Counted from the first letter of the stretch, positions 54,984 through 64,000 are shown. The stretch is DNA of 64,000 nucleotides from Deltaproteobacteria bacterium (GCA_019309545.1 JAFDGA010000006.1:1-64000), one strand, 5' to 3'. Translations and numbers: made by a program. The notes: generated by a model from the sequence alone, not told the origin.

Positions 54984-56358
54984 CAGTGACGATAGGAGAG
55001 GCGAATTCGGTTTTGGTAAACCAACCGGATTGCTCCATCAGGGGAATCAGGTCTGCCGCTGATCGGGAGACCCCCCCCATTTCCAGTTGCCGTTCGTTAC
55101 ATTTCAGATAAAAAAGCCAGGTGTTTTCAGGAATTAAGTTGGTCAACTCCTTCAGCAAATTAAGTTTTCGAGGGTATTGCTCCAGCCGTTGTTCAAGACT
55201 TTCCAGAGTTTTCGCCATTTCCTGGCTTTCGCTCAATTGCCGGGCGACCTGGCGGGTTTCAGGCCCCAGACGGGCCAGAAGGCGATTGGTCTGATACAGG
55301 TGGACCCGCTTATGAATCATCAGGCTTCCAGCCCATAAGCAGCTTAAACCGATCAGGACCACCAGTAATATCTTGGTGAGAAAAAGTCCCCTTAATTTTA
55401 CCTTGGACCTCTCGGTTTCCGGGAGGAGATTGGTTTGCAGGGGGACTTTCCTCAGACCCCGGAGGGCCGCACCCAAAGCCGGTAGGCCCCCCCCCAGGTC
55501 ACTGGCCGCAGGCAGACCTTTAACCTGGAGTTGATCTGGGTTAATTATCGAGAGCTCGTGCCCCTCCGTGAGGGGATTGAGGTCAGCTTCTGGCGTTTCC
55601 CACCCAGACCGGCATAAAGCTTCGGGCATTGCCCCCTGTTCTCGAAGACGATCGATTTCGGCGAGTAGCCGGGGGACGGTTTTTTCCGTCGGTGCTAACC
55701 GAACCTGACGATAGGCTCGAATTCGTCGCCCTTCGAGATGAATGAGCTCAAAACCCTCGGAATCAGTGCGCCACACAAGCCAGGAAGCGGGCAATCTTTT
55801 CACCAGGGTGCCAAAGGCATTTATCGTAGCGGTTATTTCCGGCTCCACGGTAATGGTTCTCAAGCCCGCCTGTTCTAGCAAGTTGAGGCAGTCCTCCACC
55901 GGCTCCCGCGGCTGCCCCATCAGCAGCAGTTGAACCTCGGTATCCGTCTCTTTTATCACCTGAAAATCAAAGTAAAGGGAGTCGGCGGGAAACGGAAAAA
56001 AACGGTCTAGCTCATATTGTACCACTTGGGAGAGGTTTTCCGCTACGGCCCGGGGCAGTATTGCCTGTCTAATAAAACCCAATTCCCGGCCGACCGCCAG
56101 GCTCACCGGGCAAAATTGCAACTTCCACGACGTGATAATGGCTTGAAGGTTAATTGACCAGGTCTCCGACCCCCCAGGTGACAAGGGCAGGCAGGCCAGA
56201 TGACGCAGTTCCAATCCCGACAGACCCTTTTCCACATGGGCCAGAGTAAGGCCGGAGCGGTCCAGATAGGCCCCCAGGCTTTGGGTGCCGGTCAGCAGCT
56301 CAGATGAAATTGTCTGCCACCATTGAGGTTTGGTCCAGGTCATATCAGGTTTATCCAT
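54919..56358 (-). CDS. gspL: Type II secretion protein GspL
   Basis: 479 residues: an actin-like cytoplasmic domain (about 25-290), a transmembrane helix (about 325-345), and a periplasmic ferredoxin-like/PilN-type domain (about 370-475). It links the cytoplasmic ATPase GspE to the membrane platform. The gene begins 12 bases after gspK. Confidence 0.85.
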   Translation of the reverse strand: MDKPDMTWTKPQWWQTISSELLTGTQSLGAYLDRSGLTLAHVEKGLSGLELRHLACLPLSPGGSETWSINLQAIITSWKLQFCPVSLAVGRELGFIRQAILPRAVAENLSQVVQYELDRFFPFPADSLYFDFQVIKETDTEVQLLLMGQPREPVEDCLNLLEQAGLRTITVEPEITATINAFGTLVKRLPASWLVWRTDSEGFELIHLEGRRIRAYRQVRLAPTEKTVPRLLAEIDRLREQGAMPEALCRSGWETPEADLNPLTEGHELSIINPDQLQVKGLPAASDLGGGLPALGAALRGLRKVPLQTNLLPETERSKVKLRGLFLTKILLVVLIGLSCLWAGSLMIHKRVHLYQTNRLLARLGPETRQVARQLSESQEMAKTLESLEQRLEQYPRKLNLLKELTNLIPENTWLFYLKCNERQLEMGGVSRSAADLIPLMEQSGWFTKTEFASPIVTDANGREHFKIKAEIKVLGMGS

Positions 56359-56370
56359 CCTAAAAATATG

Positions 56371-57366
56371 TCAGTCCGGATAATCGTCGGCCCAGTAGAC
56401 AATGGCCCAGGGAACCGGCTGACCTAAATCAATGCTGACTATTGCCTTGATAGTATGACAGGATTTTTGGTTTTTTACCATACCCTTAGATAAAATTGTA
56501 AAAAAAGGCGAGGTTTCAAAGCCGATCAAACTTTCTAGGCGTTGAAATGCCACCGCCCCAGCCACTGCCGCCACCTCGTTGGGAAGGCGAAAGGATTTTT
56601 CCTGCCGGGCCATACTTATCCGGGTGGCCTGGGGCCGGGAAAAACCAATGGCCTGCAGAACCTCCAGGGAGGCAGTGTTGATATTGATTTCGGGACCATT
56701 TTTATTAACCGTAAAGTAATCCGCTAAATGCGGGAGCAACTGGCTGTACCCCAGGCCTTTCACCCAACCCAGTTCTTCCACCACATCAAATCCGGTGTTT
56801 TTGGCAGGATAAGCAGGATTAAGGCGGAGATAATAGGGGCTTTCCGCTCCCTGCGGCCTGGTCAGGGCATCGGTGTCCCGCCAGTCCATGATAGCGGCAA
56901 CCAGGGACTGGCCAGACGCTTTCTTGTAGCCCAAGGCAGCGAATAATTTGCCCAGGATTTTCTGATCGGCCAGATTGAGATTGATCTTTCCGCCTTCATC
57001 AGCTACCCGGACCTCCACCCGGCCCCCTGCAATTTCCAGAATATGAAGCTTCTGATCGCCCCGCCAGGTCCCCGCTGGAATAGAAGCCGTAGGCGACTCC
57101 ATTATTGCCGCCTCGGCCAGTTTAAGCTCCACTAGCTTCCCTAACGCGTAATGCACTCCGGCCTGGGCCAGACTGTGGCATTGGCAAGACTCTTGAAAAT
57201 TGGCGGTTAACTTAATTTCATTGCGCCATTCGTAAGCCCCGGTCAGGATTACCACACTGATCAGGCCCAGAATCCAGATCACCAGCAACAGCACCACCCC
57301 TTCTTCTGAGGCCGGAGGGCAGCGCCGGGGAGGGTTATTCAGGTTTAGACTGGAATTCGGCAACAT
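56371..57366 (-). CDS. gspK: Type II secretion minor pseudopilin GspK
   Basis: 331 residues. Leader cleavage at EEG followed by VVLLLVI: hydrophobic start without the Glu at +5, characteristic of GspK, which caps the pseudopilus tip. The large soluble domain contains helix-hairpin-helix-like repeats (INTASLEVLQAIGFS). Overlaps gspJ by 32 bases. Confidence 0.92.
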   Translation of the reverse strand: MLPNSSLNLNNPPRRCPPASEEGVVLLLVIWILGLISVVILTGAYEWRNEIKLTANFQESCQCHSLAQAGVHYALGKLVELKLAEAAIMESPTASIPAGTWRGDQKLHILEIAGGRVEVRVADEGGKINLNLADQKILGKLFAALGYKKASGQSLVAAIMDWRDTDALTRPQGAESPYYLRLNPAYPAKNTGFDVVEELGWVKGLGYSQLLPHLADYFTVNKNGPEININTASLEVLQAIGFSRPQATRISMARQEKSFRLPNEVAAVAGAVAFQRLESLIGFETSPFFTILSKGMVKNQKSCHTIKAIVSIDLGQPVPWAIVYWADDYPD

Positions 57367-57964
57367 GAATGGGAATCTGCCAGGTTCTGGTTTCTTGACA
57401 CGGCAAGGCCAGATGCATTAGCACCCGATCCGGCAAGCGTCCATCACGCAGCCCGTTCCAGGTGCTGTACTCTTTTGAACCCAGCCCATAAGTAAACCGC
57501 AGGCCCTCTATGTTGTTGATCAGAATCTGCCTTACCTCCACTCCTTCGCGGTCCTGCCGCCAGTTGACAATTTTAGATTGCTCCAGGGCCAAACAGCCTT
57601 GACCAGATGCATCACGGCCGACAAAAACCCGCATGTGATATAGCCCCCCCAGATTGTGGGCTTCCAGGGACACCGTGGTAAGAAATTTTATCGCTTGTGG
57701 CTCCCCGTCAAAATACAATCGGTTCTTGGTGTACAGGGCTTTAGGGACGGCCGAGGACAGGGTGCGTTCCAAATAACGCGTACCCACCCGCAGTTCCTGT
57801 AAGGCCTCTACTTTGTCCTGGGCATGGCGGGTGGCCTTCAAACTCAAGTTTAAGGCCGCGTAGGCCACCAGGCTTAACAGACTCACAAGTACCAGGGAAG
57901 CCATGAGTTCCAGCAGAGTAAACCCAGAGTTTCCCGGACCTGCTCGCGGACCGGCCCGCATCAT
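57335..57964 (-). CDS. gspJ: Type II secretion minor pseudopilin GspJ
   Basis: 209 residues from the ATG at 57964, which overlaps the gspI stop (ATGA). The type III signal peptide is followed by GFTLLELMASLVLVSLLSLVA with the Glu at +5. A longer frame starting at 58081 lacks a reason. GspJ joins GspI and GspK at the pseudopilus tip. Confidence 0.9.
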   Translation of the reverse strand: MMRAGPRAGPGNSGFTLLELMASLVLVSLLSLVAYAALNLSLKATRHAQDKVEALQELRVGTRYLERTLSSAVPKALYTKNRLYFDGEPQAIKFLTTVSLEAHNLGGLYHMRVFVGRDASGQGCLALEQSKIVNWRQDREGVEVRQILINNIEGLRFTYGLGSKEYSTWNGLRDGRLPDRVLMHLALPCQETRTWQIPIHVAEFQSKPE

Positions 57965-58458
57965 GACTTTTTGCGGCGGCACATGGATCTCAGGGTCTGC
58001 AGCGCCAGGGTCTTGGCCCGGCCCCGCTCTTCCCAGGAAACGCTGACTTGCAAATGATAGCAGATTACCTCGAAATCCCATATCTTGTGGGAAACCCGAT
58101 ATTGTGGTGTTATCTGCACCTGATAGGTAAAAGGCCCTTCTCGGCCCTGATGACGGCCGCGAGTCAATGATTCCTGGATACTGTATTGCTGGAGTACCTT
58201 GTTAGCGACCAGAAGGGCATAAGTTCGGCGTTGGACTGCGTCTTGGGCCTGTAGCCCGGCGCTTAACACCTGCAGAATGGCTACCATGACCAGGGCCATC
58301 AGGGCCGTGGCCACCATTACCTCCAAGAGGCTGAAGCCAGCTTCTCCAATCCTGCCGCGCCTTTCCCCTGAAAGTGGACGGGACTGCCAGTTGCTTATGA
58401 TGACCACCTCCGCCTGAGCCCCATCCGGCGGACCAATGTTATGAACCCAGCCTGACAC
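57961..58458 (-). CDS. gspI: Type II secretion minor pseudopilin GspI
   Basis: 165 residues. Prepilin cleavage after GEAG with FSLLEVMVATALMALVMV as the mature start (Glu at +5). The leader is long (about 40 residues), so a later GTG start near residue 18 is possible. Overlaps gspH by 20 bases. Confidence 0.88.
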   Translation of the reverse strand: MSGWVHNIGPPDGAQAEVVIISNWQSRPLSGERRGRIGEAGFSLLEVMVATALMALVMVAILQVLSAGLQAQDAVQRRTYALLVANKVLQQYSIQESLTRGRHQGREGPFTYQVQITPQYRVSHKIWDFEVICYHLQVSVSWEERGRAKTLALQTLRSMCRRKKS

Positions 58459-58969
58459 GTCCGGTGATCACCTTAACATCGAGGCGATAGCGCCGGCCAT
58501 CCGGGTCGGAAAGCTCCAGCCGGCCGCCGCTGGAACTGCCATCGCTATAAAAGGCAATATATCCCTGGCGTAAGGTTGGGTTTTGCCACACCAGGTGGGC
58601 GTCGGCAACCTGCAATTGGGACGGCCACGCTCCGTGGCGGGGGATATTTTCCACCCAATAACGCCCGGCCTGCAGGTCAAAAAAAACCCGGACCCGCTGG
58701 CGCTCTGTCGCCGCGGTGCTGCGCGCTGCCCGCAGTGTGGCCGCCAACTCCCGCAGGCTGCCACGGGTCTTCTCCTTTTCCCAGCTCCGTCTCAGTCCGG
58801 GCAGCACCAAGCCCATGATCATTACCATCAGGATCAGGACGACCATCAGTTCCAGTAAGGAAAAGCCGCCTTCGGCCCCGGGAAATCGGCGATGGTCTAG
58901 ACTACCTGGTCTCCTCAGCCTGCCAATTGGTAATATCCTGATTATCACCCTCTCCACCCTGGGAACCAT
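58439..58969 (-). CDS. gspH: Type II secretion minor pseudopilin GspH
   Basis: 176 residues. Prepilin cleavage after AEGG, mature start FSLLELMVVLILMVMIMGL with Glu at +5; GspH-type beta-rich domain follows (RVRVFFDLQAGRYWVE). Overlaps gspG by 68 bases; a start closer to the leader could reduce this. Confidence 0.85.
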   Translation of the reverse strand: MVPRVERVIIRILPIGRLRRPGSLDHRRFPGAEGGFSLLELMVVLILMVMIMGLVLPGLRRSWEKEKTRGSLRELAATLRAARSTAATERQRVRVFFDLQAGRYWVENIPRHGAWPSQLQVADAHLVWQNPTLRQGYIAFYSDGSSSGGRLELSDPDGRRYRLDVKVITGRVRLGS

Positions 58970-59339
58970 CGGCTCCTAAAGATATCAGATCATAAGGACC
59001 ATGCTCGCCCGGAAATTTATAGATATAATCATTTCCCCAGGGATCTTTGGGGACCGCTTTGTTCAAATACGGCCCGGACCACTGGGCCAGATTGGACGGA
59101 CGCTGATAAAGAGCCTGCAAGCCTTCCTCCTCGGTGGGATAACGGCCGATATCTAGATAAAACAGGTCCAGGGCGGTACCCAGAAGCTGCATCTGGGTGG
59201 CGGCGGTCTTTACCTTGGCTTTTCCTACCCGACCCATCAAGCGGGGGGCCACCAGAGCCGCCAACAGGCCCAGAATAAAAAGCACGATCATAAGCTCGAT
59301 CAAGGTAAAACCAGAGTCTCGACGGTCTTTTTTGGTCAA
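58902..59339 (-). CDS. gspG: Type II secretion major pseudopilin GspG
   Basis: 145 residues. Cleavage after DSG with FTLIELMIVLFILGLLAALV (Glu at +5), then the GspG fold with the conserved segment TEEEGLQALYQRP and a C-terminal calcium loop (SLGADGSQGGEGDNQDI). It polymerises into the pseudopilus that pushes exoproteins through the secretin. Confidence 0.95.
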   Translation of the reverse strand: MTKKDRRDSGFTLIELMIVLFILGLLAALVAPRLMGRVGKAKVKTAATQMQLLGTALDLFYLDIGRYPTEEEGLQALYQRPSNLAQWSGPYLNKAVPKDPWGNDYIYKFPGEHGPYDLISLGADGSQGGEGDNQDITNWQAEETR

Positions 59340-59354
59340 AATAAACAGCCCTCC

Positions 59355-60566
59355 TTAGAACGAGACTTCGTAAAGGTTTAAAATAGGTAACAGTAATGAC
59401 ACAATGATGAACGCCACCAGCAGAGCCATGGTCAATATCAGCAGCGGCTCCAGCAAAGCTAATAAACGCCGCACCCCGGCCCGGGTCTCGGTCTCCAACG
59501 AGTCCGCCGCCGAGAGCAGCATCTCTGATAAATGGCCGGTCTCCTCCCCGATGGCAATCATCTGCAAAAACAGTTCCGGGAAGACATCGGTCTTTTTCAA
59601 TAGTACGGAAAGTGGTTGTCCTTTTTTGACCTCTTCCAGGATCCCGGAGAAGGATTGGGCCAGATAGCGGTTGGTCACCGTATCGACCACCACCTGGAGC
59701 GCGGCCACCAGCGGAACGCCATTATTCAACAAGGTGCCCAGGGTCTTAGCGAAAAAAGCCGCGGTTACCTGCCGGGAGAGGCTGCCCACCAGCGGGGCCT
59801 GCAGCTTGAGTCGGTCCAGCAACAATCGCCCGCGGGAGGTGCGGCTCAGGCGGATCGCCACTAAACCCGCTAGGACGGTAAGCAGCCCGCCCAGCCACCA
59901 GTAGGCTCGGAAACCCTGACTGCACCATAACAATAACCTGGTCGACCAGTAAAGGCCTTGCCCCATCTCCTGAAAAAAGAGTTCGAAGCGGGGGACCACA
60001 TAAACCAGCATGACCACCACCGACAGACTGCCCACTATGGCCAGGATGGCCGGATAGATGAGGGCCGAAAACAGGTAGCCCCTAAGTTCGGTAACCGTCC
60101 TCAGATAATCACCCAGTCGTGATAAGGCCACTTCCAGGAAACCACCGGTCTCCCCGGCCCGGACCACGCTGAGGTAAAGGGGGGAGAAGGCCTTATGGCG
60201 ACCGAGGGCCTCGGATAATGCCTTGCCGCCTTGCAGGTCCTGGAGCAACTGGCTGAGTATGGCTTGCATCCCTGGTCGTTTAGTTACCACGAGCAGGGCC
60301 TTCAAACTCCGGTCCAACGGCAGCCCAGCTTTCAGGAGCGCCGCCAGTTCCTGAGTGAAGTGGAGCACCTGATTAAGGGAGATGCGCCGGCGGCCCACCG
60401 GCAGCCGCTTCTTCCACCCCTGGGTTTCCGCTTCCCCGGTGATGCGTAAGGGTATCAAGCCACCCTGTTGCAAATGCTGTACTACCAGTCGCTCTTCCCG
60501 TGCCTCCAGGCTGCCCTGGATGATATTACCGGTAGGATCTGTGGCCCGGTAGTAGAAAATAGGCAT
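59355..60566 (-). CDS. gspF: Type II secretion inner-membrane protein GspF
   Basis: 403 residues with the two repeated T2SSF domains (about 65-190 and 270-390) and three transmembrane helices, as usual. It is the polytopic platform protein. It starts 3 bases after gspE ends. Core motifs: FTQELAALLKAGLPL and FAKTLGTLLNNGVPL. Confidence 0.95.
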   Translation of the reverse strand: MPIFYYRATDPTGNIIQGSLEAREERLVVQHLQQGGLIPLRITGEAETQGWKKRLPVGRRRISLNQVLHFTQELAALLKAGLPLDRSLKALLVVTKRPGMQAILSQLLQDLQGGKALSEALGRHKAFSPLYLSVVRAGETGGFLEVALSRLGDYLRTVTELRGYLFSALIYPAILAIVGSLSVVVMLVYVVPRFELFFQEMGQGLYWSTRLLLWCSQGFRAYWWLGGLLTVLAGLVAIRLSRTSRGRLLLDRLKLQAPLVGSLSRQVTAAFFAKTLGTLLNNGVPLVAALQVVVDTVTNRYLAQSFSGILEEVKKGQPLSVLLKKTDVFPELFLQMIAIGEETGHLSEMLLSAADSLETETRAGVRRLLALLEPLLILTMALLVAFIIVSLLLPILNLYEVSF

Positions 60567-60569
60567 CCC

Positions 60570-62111
60570 TTACTCCTGGGTGACCCTCAACACTTCCTGG
60601 CTGGTAGTGAGGCCCGCGGCCACTTTAGTCCAACCATCGCTGGACAGGGTTTGCATTCCTTGCTGTTTGGCCACTTGGTAGATGGTGGCGGCATCGGCCT
60701 GCCGCAGAATCAGCTGGCGGATGGTCTCATTTACCTCAAGCAGTTCATAAATACCGGTCCGGCCCTGGTAGCCGGTATGGGCACAGTTCAGGCAACCCTG
60801 CCCCATGAACAGGCTTTCTGGTCGATCCACGGAGTTTTCCATCAGAATCTGCTCCAAACCAGCATCAACCGGTAACGTCGTCTTACAATGGGGGCAAATC
60901 AGGCGAACCAGGCGTTGGGCCAGGATACCGATGACCGCCGAAGCCAACAGATAATCTTCGATGCCCATCTCCAACATGCGGGTGATAGCCCCGGCCGCGT
61001 CATTGGTGTGCAGAGTGCTGAACACCAGGTGGCCGGTGAGGGCCGCGTGAATGGCGATCTCAGCGGTCTCCTGGTCCCGGATTTCCCCCACCAGAATAAT
61101 ATCCGGGTCTTGACGTACCAGGTGCCGCAGGCCTCGGGCAAAGGTGAGGCCGATGGAGGGTTTGACCTGCACCTGGTTGATCCCAGGCAGGCGATATTCC
61201 ACTGGATCTTCGATGGTGATGATCTTTTTCTCAGGAGAATTTATCCGTTCCAGGGCGGCGTATAAAGTAGTGGTTTTACCGCTGCCTGTGGGCCCGGTGA
61301 CCAGAATCATGCCATGCGGTTTATGGATCATCCGGTCAAAGCGGTTGAATACCAAAAGCGGCAATCCCAGGCGGTTGAGGTCCAAAATGACCCGCTCCCG
61401 GTCCAGAATACGGATCACCATACTTTCCCCAAAGAAAGTGGGGATAGTGGAAACCCGGGCATCAATCTCCTGACCCTTGACTTTCAGACCGAAGCGGCCA
61501 TCCTGGGGTAAGCGGCGTTCGGCAATGTCCATACGGGCCATAATCTTGAGCCGGGAAATAACCGCAGCCTGTAAACCCTTGGGAGGAGATTCAGCTTCAT
61601 AGAGGATACCGTCCCGGCGGTAGCGCACCCGGAAAATGTTCTCAAAGGGCTCCAGATGGATATCGCTGGCCCCCATTTCGACGGCCCGTAATAAAATAAT
61701 GTTCACCAACTGGATGATCGGGGCTTCCCGGGCCTTGTCCCGCAGGTGGCCGATCTCGGCGCTCTCTTCCTGACCCTCGTCTATCACCTCAGTCTCCATA
61801 TCACCCAACAGGCGGGACATGGGACTGCCGGGTTGATAAATCGCTTCGATGGTCTCTAAGATCTCGGTCTCAGGAGCCAAGATCAGGGTTAACGGTGCGC
61901 CCAGGGCCACCTCCAGGGCCATAAGAGTCTCATGGTCGCTGGGGTCGGCCATGGCCAGTAGGATGCGATCACCCTCCCTTCGGATCGGTAAGCTACGGGC
62001 TTCTTTTAAAAAACGGACCGATAGGCCGGGAAATTGTTCTACCGGACCCCATTCTTTAAGACTGGTGGGCGGGGGTGTTAAACCGGTATCGCTATTCAAC
62101 GGGACAGTCAC
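60570..62111 (-). CDS. gspE: Type II secretion ATPase GspE
   Basis: 513 residues. N-terminal GspE domain, Walker [16 protein letters not shown], Asp box (EDPVEYRLPGINQVQV), Walker B LVGEIRDQETAE, and the four-cysteine zinc-binding insert (CPHC ... CLNC). It powers pseudopilus assembly. First gene of the gsp operon; upstream a 97-base spacer separates it from the lytic transglycosylase gene. Confidence 0.96.
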   Translation of the reverse strand: MTVPLNSDTGLTPPPTSLKEWGPVEQFPGLSVRFLKEARSLPIRREGDRILLAMADPSDHETLMALEVALGAPLTLILAPETEILETIEAIYQPGSPMSRLLGDMETEVIDEGQEESAEIGHLRDKAREAPIIQLVNIILLRAVEMGASDIHLEPFENIFRVRYRRDGILYEAESPPKGLQAAVISRLKIMARMDIAERRLPQDGRFGLKVKGQEIDARVSTIPTFFGESMVIRILDRERVILDLNRLGLPLLVFNRFDRMIHKPHGMILVTGPTGSGKTTTLYAALERINSPEKKIITIEDPVEYRLPGINQVQVKPSIGLTFARGLRHLVRQDPDIILVGEIRDQETAEIAIHAALTGHLVFSTLHTNDAAGAITRMLEMGIEDYLLASAVIGILAQRLVRLICPHCKTTLPVDAGLEQILMENSVDRPESLFMGQGCLNCAHTGYQGRTGIYELLEVNETIRQLILRQADAATIYQVAKQQGMQTLSSDGWTKVAAGLTTSQEVLRVTQE

Positions 62112-62208
62112 TGCTGAAACCTCATTTAAGGGAAGATTGGGGAAAGATTGTCATCCTATGATTTAGAAGTGTTCCTAAACTGCATACGATGGTAAATATC
62201 GTCGGCTA

Positions 62209-63459
62209 TCAGATTCCCCCGTGTTTCCAGGGCCATTGCCGCAGCTTTTCGTAATGCAGGTAAAGTCCGATTACCCTGGTGACGAATTCTCTGGTTTCCT
62301 TGATATCGGGCACCCGGTAGCCGGCGGTGACAACCCGCTGATAGCCAGCATTATAGGCGGCCAAAGCCAAAGGTAGGGATTGATGGAGGTAGTTTAGCAA
62401 AAGCCTGAGATACAGACACCCGGCTAGGACATTTTCCCGGGGACAGAAGGGGTCTTTAACACCTAAATAAGTAGCCGTAGCTGGCATGAGTTGCATAAGC
62501 CCCTGAGCTCCCTTGGGCGATATCGCCTCGGGTACGAAGTTTGATTCTACCTTTATGAGGGCCTGGATCAAAGGAATCGGGAGGTAATAGCGCTGCGAGG
62601 CCTCTCGAATTACAGGTTCCAACGCCGGAAGGGACTTTGGTTGGGGCAAGGTCAGCCCCCGGGGGCCAGGGTTTAGCATTGAGGGGAAAACATTGCTGAC
62701 CCGCAGAATACCTTGCCGGTCCAGGACAGCCCGAATCTGTGGAGATGATCTGCCAATGGATTTCGGGAGTTGTTGCATTATCTCTGCCAGGGCTTGGGTC
62801 GGAGAAAGTTTGGCCCATTGGGTCATATCAGTGCCGGGAGGCTGGGTGGCAATGGTATGGCGGGAATAGTTGTTCTCAAGCGTTGGCACTGGTGCCCTGG
62901 CCACTGCAAGAGGCGGCGAATTGGAAATATGGAACACTCCCTGACTGTCCCGGCGGCAATGGATATGTCCTCGTGCAGCCGATAAAACTCTACTGGATTC
63001 GGTTAATAACGATCCTGCTAGCCGGGGGGGAACCGCCCCCGTGGTCGCGACCCCCATTTTTTGCCGGGCCTCCTCCAGTTGGGTTTGTTGACCGGATGAG
63101 GGGATGGTGTTCCCGCTCCGGTTGGTAATGCGAATGACGCCGCTCTTATCGATATGTTTAGTGATTTTAGCGGTGGTCGGGACCTTGGTATGGGGATATG
63201 GTTGCCCGGGCTCAGACTGAAATGAATCAACAAAAGCCGCGGACCTCATTATCGGCGGATTCGCCAGATGATATGTAGCTGTCGTCCCGGCCGGTTCCGA
63301 TGCCGCAACATTGGTAATATGAACCGTGCCCTGGCTATCGGTATAGCGGTAAATTTGATTGCTAGCCGGGGTAACGCTAAATAACACCACTACCAGGGCA
63401 GCCGTCCAGCGTTGCTTCCAGCCGATCCGTCTGGCGGTTCTGCCTTGGGTTCCAGCCAT
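62209..63459 (-). CDS. Lytic murein transglycosylase with four DUF4124-like repeats
   Basis: 416 residues with an N-terminal signal or anchor (about 18-33), four short repeats of the DUF4124 type at residues 36-50, 101-113, 166-181 and 242-257 (each a pattern like D-x-x-G-x-x-x-[IV]-[ST]-N), and a C-terminal SLT transglycosylase domain with catalytic E305 (KVESNF), KGAQGLMQLMPATA, and AAYNAGYQRV. It cleaves peptidoglycan, perhaps locally for secretion assembly. It lies just upstream of gspE in the same direction and may be co-transcribed. The DUF4124 repeats probably bind the envelope. Confidence 0.88.
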   Translation of the reverse strand: MAGTQGRTARRIGWKQRWTAALVVVLFSVTPASNQIYRYTDSQGTVHITNVAASEPAGTTATYHLANPPIMRSAAFVDSFQSEPGQPYPHTKVPTTAKITKHIDKSGVIRITNRSGNTIPSSGQQTQLEEARQKMGVATTGAVPPRLAGSLLTESSRVLSAARGHIHCRRDSQGVFHISNSPPLAVARAPVPTLENNYSRHTIATQPPGTDMTQWAKLSPTQALAEIMQQLPKSIGRSSPQIRAVLDRQGILRVSNVFPSMLNPGPRGLTLPQPKSLPALEPVIREASQRYYLPIPLIQALIKVESNFVPEAISPKGAQGLMQLMPATATYLGVKDPFCPRENVLAGCLYLRLLLNYLHQSLPLALAAYNAGYQRVVTAGYRVPDIKETREFVTRVIGLYLHYEKLRQWPWKHGGI

Positions 63460-63724
63460 CGACCCTGCCCCCCGATTAGGCCTTAAATTTTCAGTTATCC
63501 ACCGTTATATTACTAAGAAACGGATTTAAACAAAATTTGGAAAAGTAACGTTGACCCCTTGGTCTACCCCACCCAAATTACATATTTTTAATATTAACAC
63601 AATATCTACACTGAAACAAGATTAATGTAAAGTATTTAATTAATTAAGAGAGTGTGTACCAGGGCTGTTATCTGCGGGATATCAGAGGAAGATCATCAAG
63701 GCCGGACTTTTCCTGGTCACTGTC
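63460..63724. other. AT-rich intergenic region
   Basis: About 265 bases with runs of A and T, no gene seen; probably carries the promoter of the transglycosylase on the minus strand. Confidence 0.5.
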
Positions 63725-64000
63725 TCACATTCCTAAGCTAACTCGTTTACCTACATAAAGATAAAGACCCAATTTTGGCAAATATCTTTCCAAGGAACGT
63801 AAATTCCCCTGATAAACCAAAAAGTGGGCCGGGCAGCGGCAGTCGCTGGCCCCCAGTCCGGGCTTAAGCACCCAAACCTCTGGTCGGGCCAACATAGTCC
63901 TGGCGAGATCACATTCCGGCAGTGAATCGGAGAGCCAGACTTCAAGTATCTGGAACTCTGGTCGAGAAAGCAGATAGTCCAAGTGCCAGTGGCGCTTTTT
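63725..64000 (-). CDS. DUF123 (GIY-YIG-related) protein, partial
   Basis: The gene continues beyond the window; about 91 codons are visible. The frame before the first TTG at 63982 reads RHWHLDYLL, and later residues read GLGASDCRCPAHFLVY, both matching the DUF123 family related to GIY-YIG nucleases. The family's function is not established; a nuclease or RNA-related role is assumed. Confidence 0.82.
   Translation of the reverse strand, partial: KKRHWHLDYLLSRPEFQILEVWLSDSLPECDLARTMLARPEVWVLKPGLGASDCRCPAHFLVYQGNLRSLERYLPKLGLYLYVGKRVSLGM

Noticed and set aside
1-64000. CRISPR arrays, rRNA genes and integrated prophage
   Set aside because: I saw no regularly spaced repeats, no rRNA sequences and no run of phage structural genes.

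Overview
The window comes from a bacterial chromosome of moderately high GC. Its gene content (several sigma54-type regulators, a complete type II secretion operon, a tig-clpP-clpX-lon cluster, an anion transporter, a TauE/SafE exporter, and PEP-synthase-like proteins tied to two-component genes) fits Desulfobacterota (former Deltaproteobacteria), perhaps a Desulfobacca-like lineage. That placement is inference; there is no rRNA in the window.

Layout. 1-8.3 kb: end of an SLC13-type transporter, then a signalling cassette in which two paralogous PEP-synthase-like proteins bracket a Cache/PAS histidine kinase and a single-domain response regulator. 8.4-11.4 kb: a minus-strand set with a two-domain universal stress protein, a TauE/SafE transporter and a stress-protein-like gene running in frame into a small membrane protein. 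11.7-18.3 kb: the most unusual locus, a Lon protease with a receiver domain inserted just before its AAA+ Walker A motif, convergent with a histidine kinase/NtrC-type regulator pair whose receiver closely resembles the one in the protease. A divergent lipoprotein gene and a small exported protein follow; the latter lies behind a textbook sigma54 promoter and a foldable leader. 18.5-25.1 kb: fabF, an HPr-like protein, an unrecognised gene, a DUF374 acyltransferase, a DUF1992 protein and thiC. 25.2-26.2 kb: decayed IS5-type transposase. 26.2-32.5 kb: minus-strand protein quality control cluster tig-clpP-clpX-lon, flanked by tRNA-Leu upstream and tRNA-Val and tRNA-Asp downstream.

32.8-44 kb: M18 aminopeptidase, small membrane and hypothetical genes, a zinc-ribbon pseudogene, a ferredoxin-like protein, purL with PurS-like N-terminal segments, and thrC. 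An adenine methylase, a putative restriction endonuclease and an ORF6N protein sit between purL and thrC and look like an inserted defence cassette. 44-49.2 kb: pgi, a membrane histidine kinase and an NtrC-type regulator, the last two separated by a photolyase remnant. 49.4-62.1 kb: prepilin peptidase and a complete type II secretion operon in the order E-F-G-H-I-J-K-L-M-C-D. 62.2-64 kb: a lytic transglycosylase with four DUF4124-like repeats and a truncated DUF123 (GIY-YIG-related) gene at the edge.

How it may work together: the kinase at 15.1-16.6 kb could phosphorylate both the NtrC-type regulator and the receiver inside the Lon protease, joining sigma54 transcription of the exported protein to regulated proteolysis. 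This is a hypothesis built on domain order, receiver similarity and the promoter; nothing in the sequence proves it.
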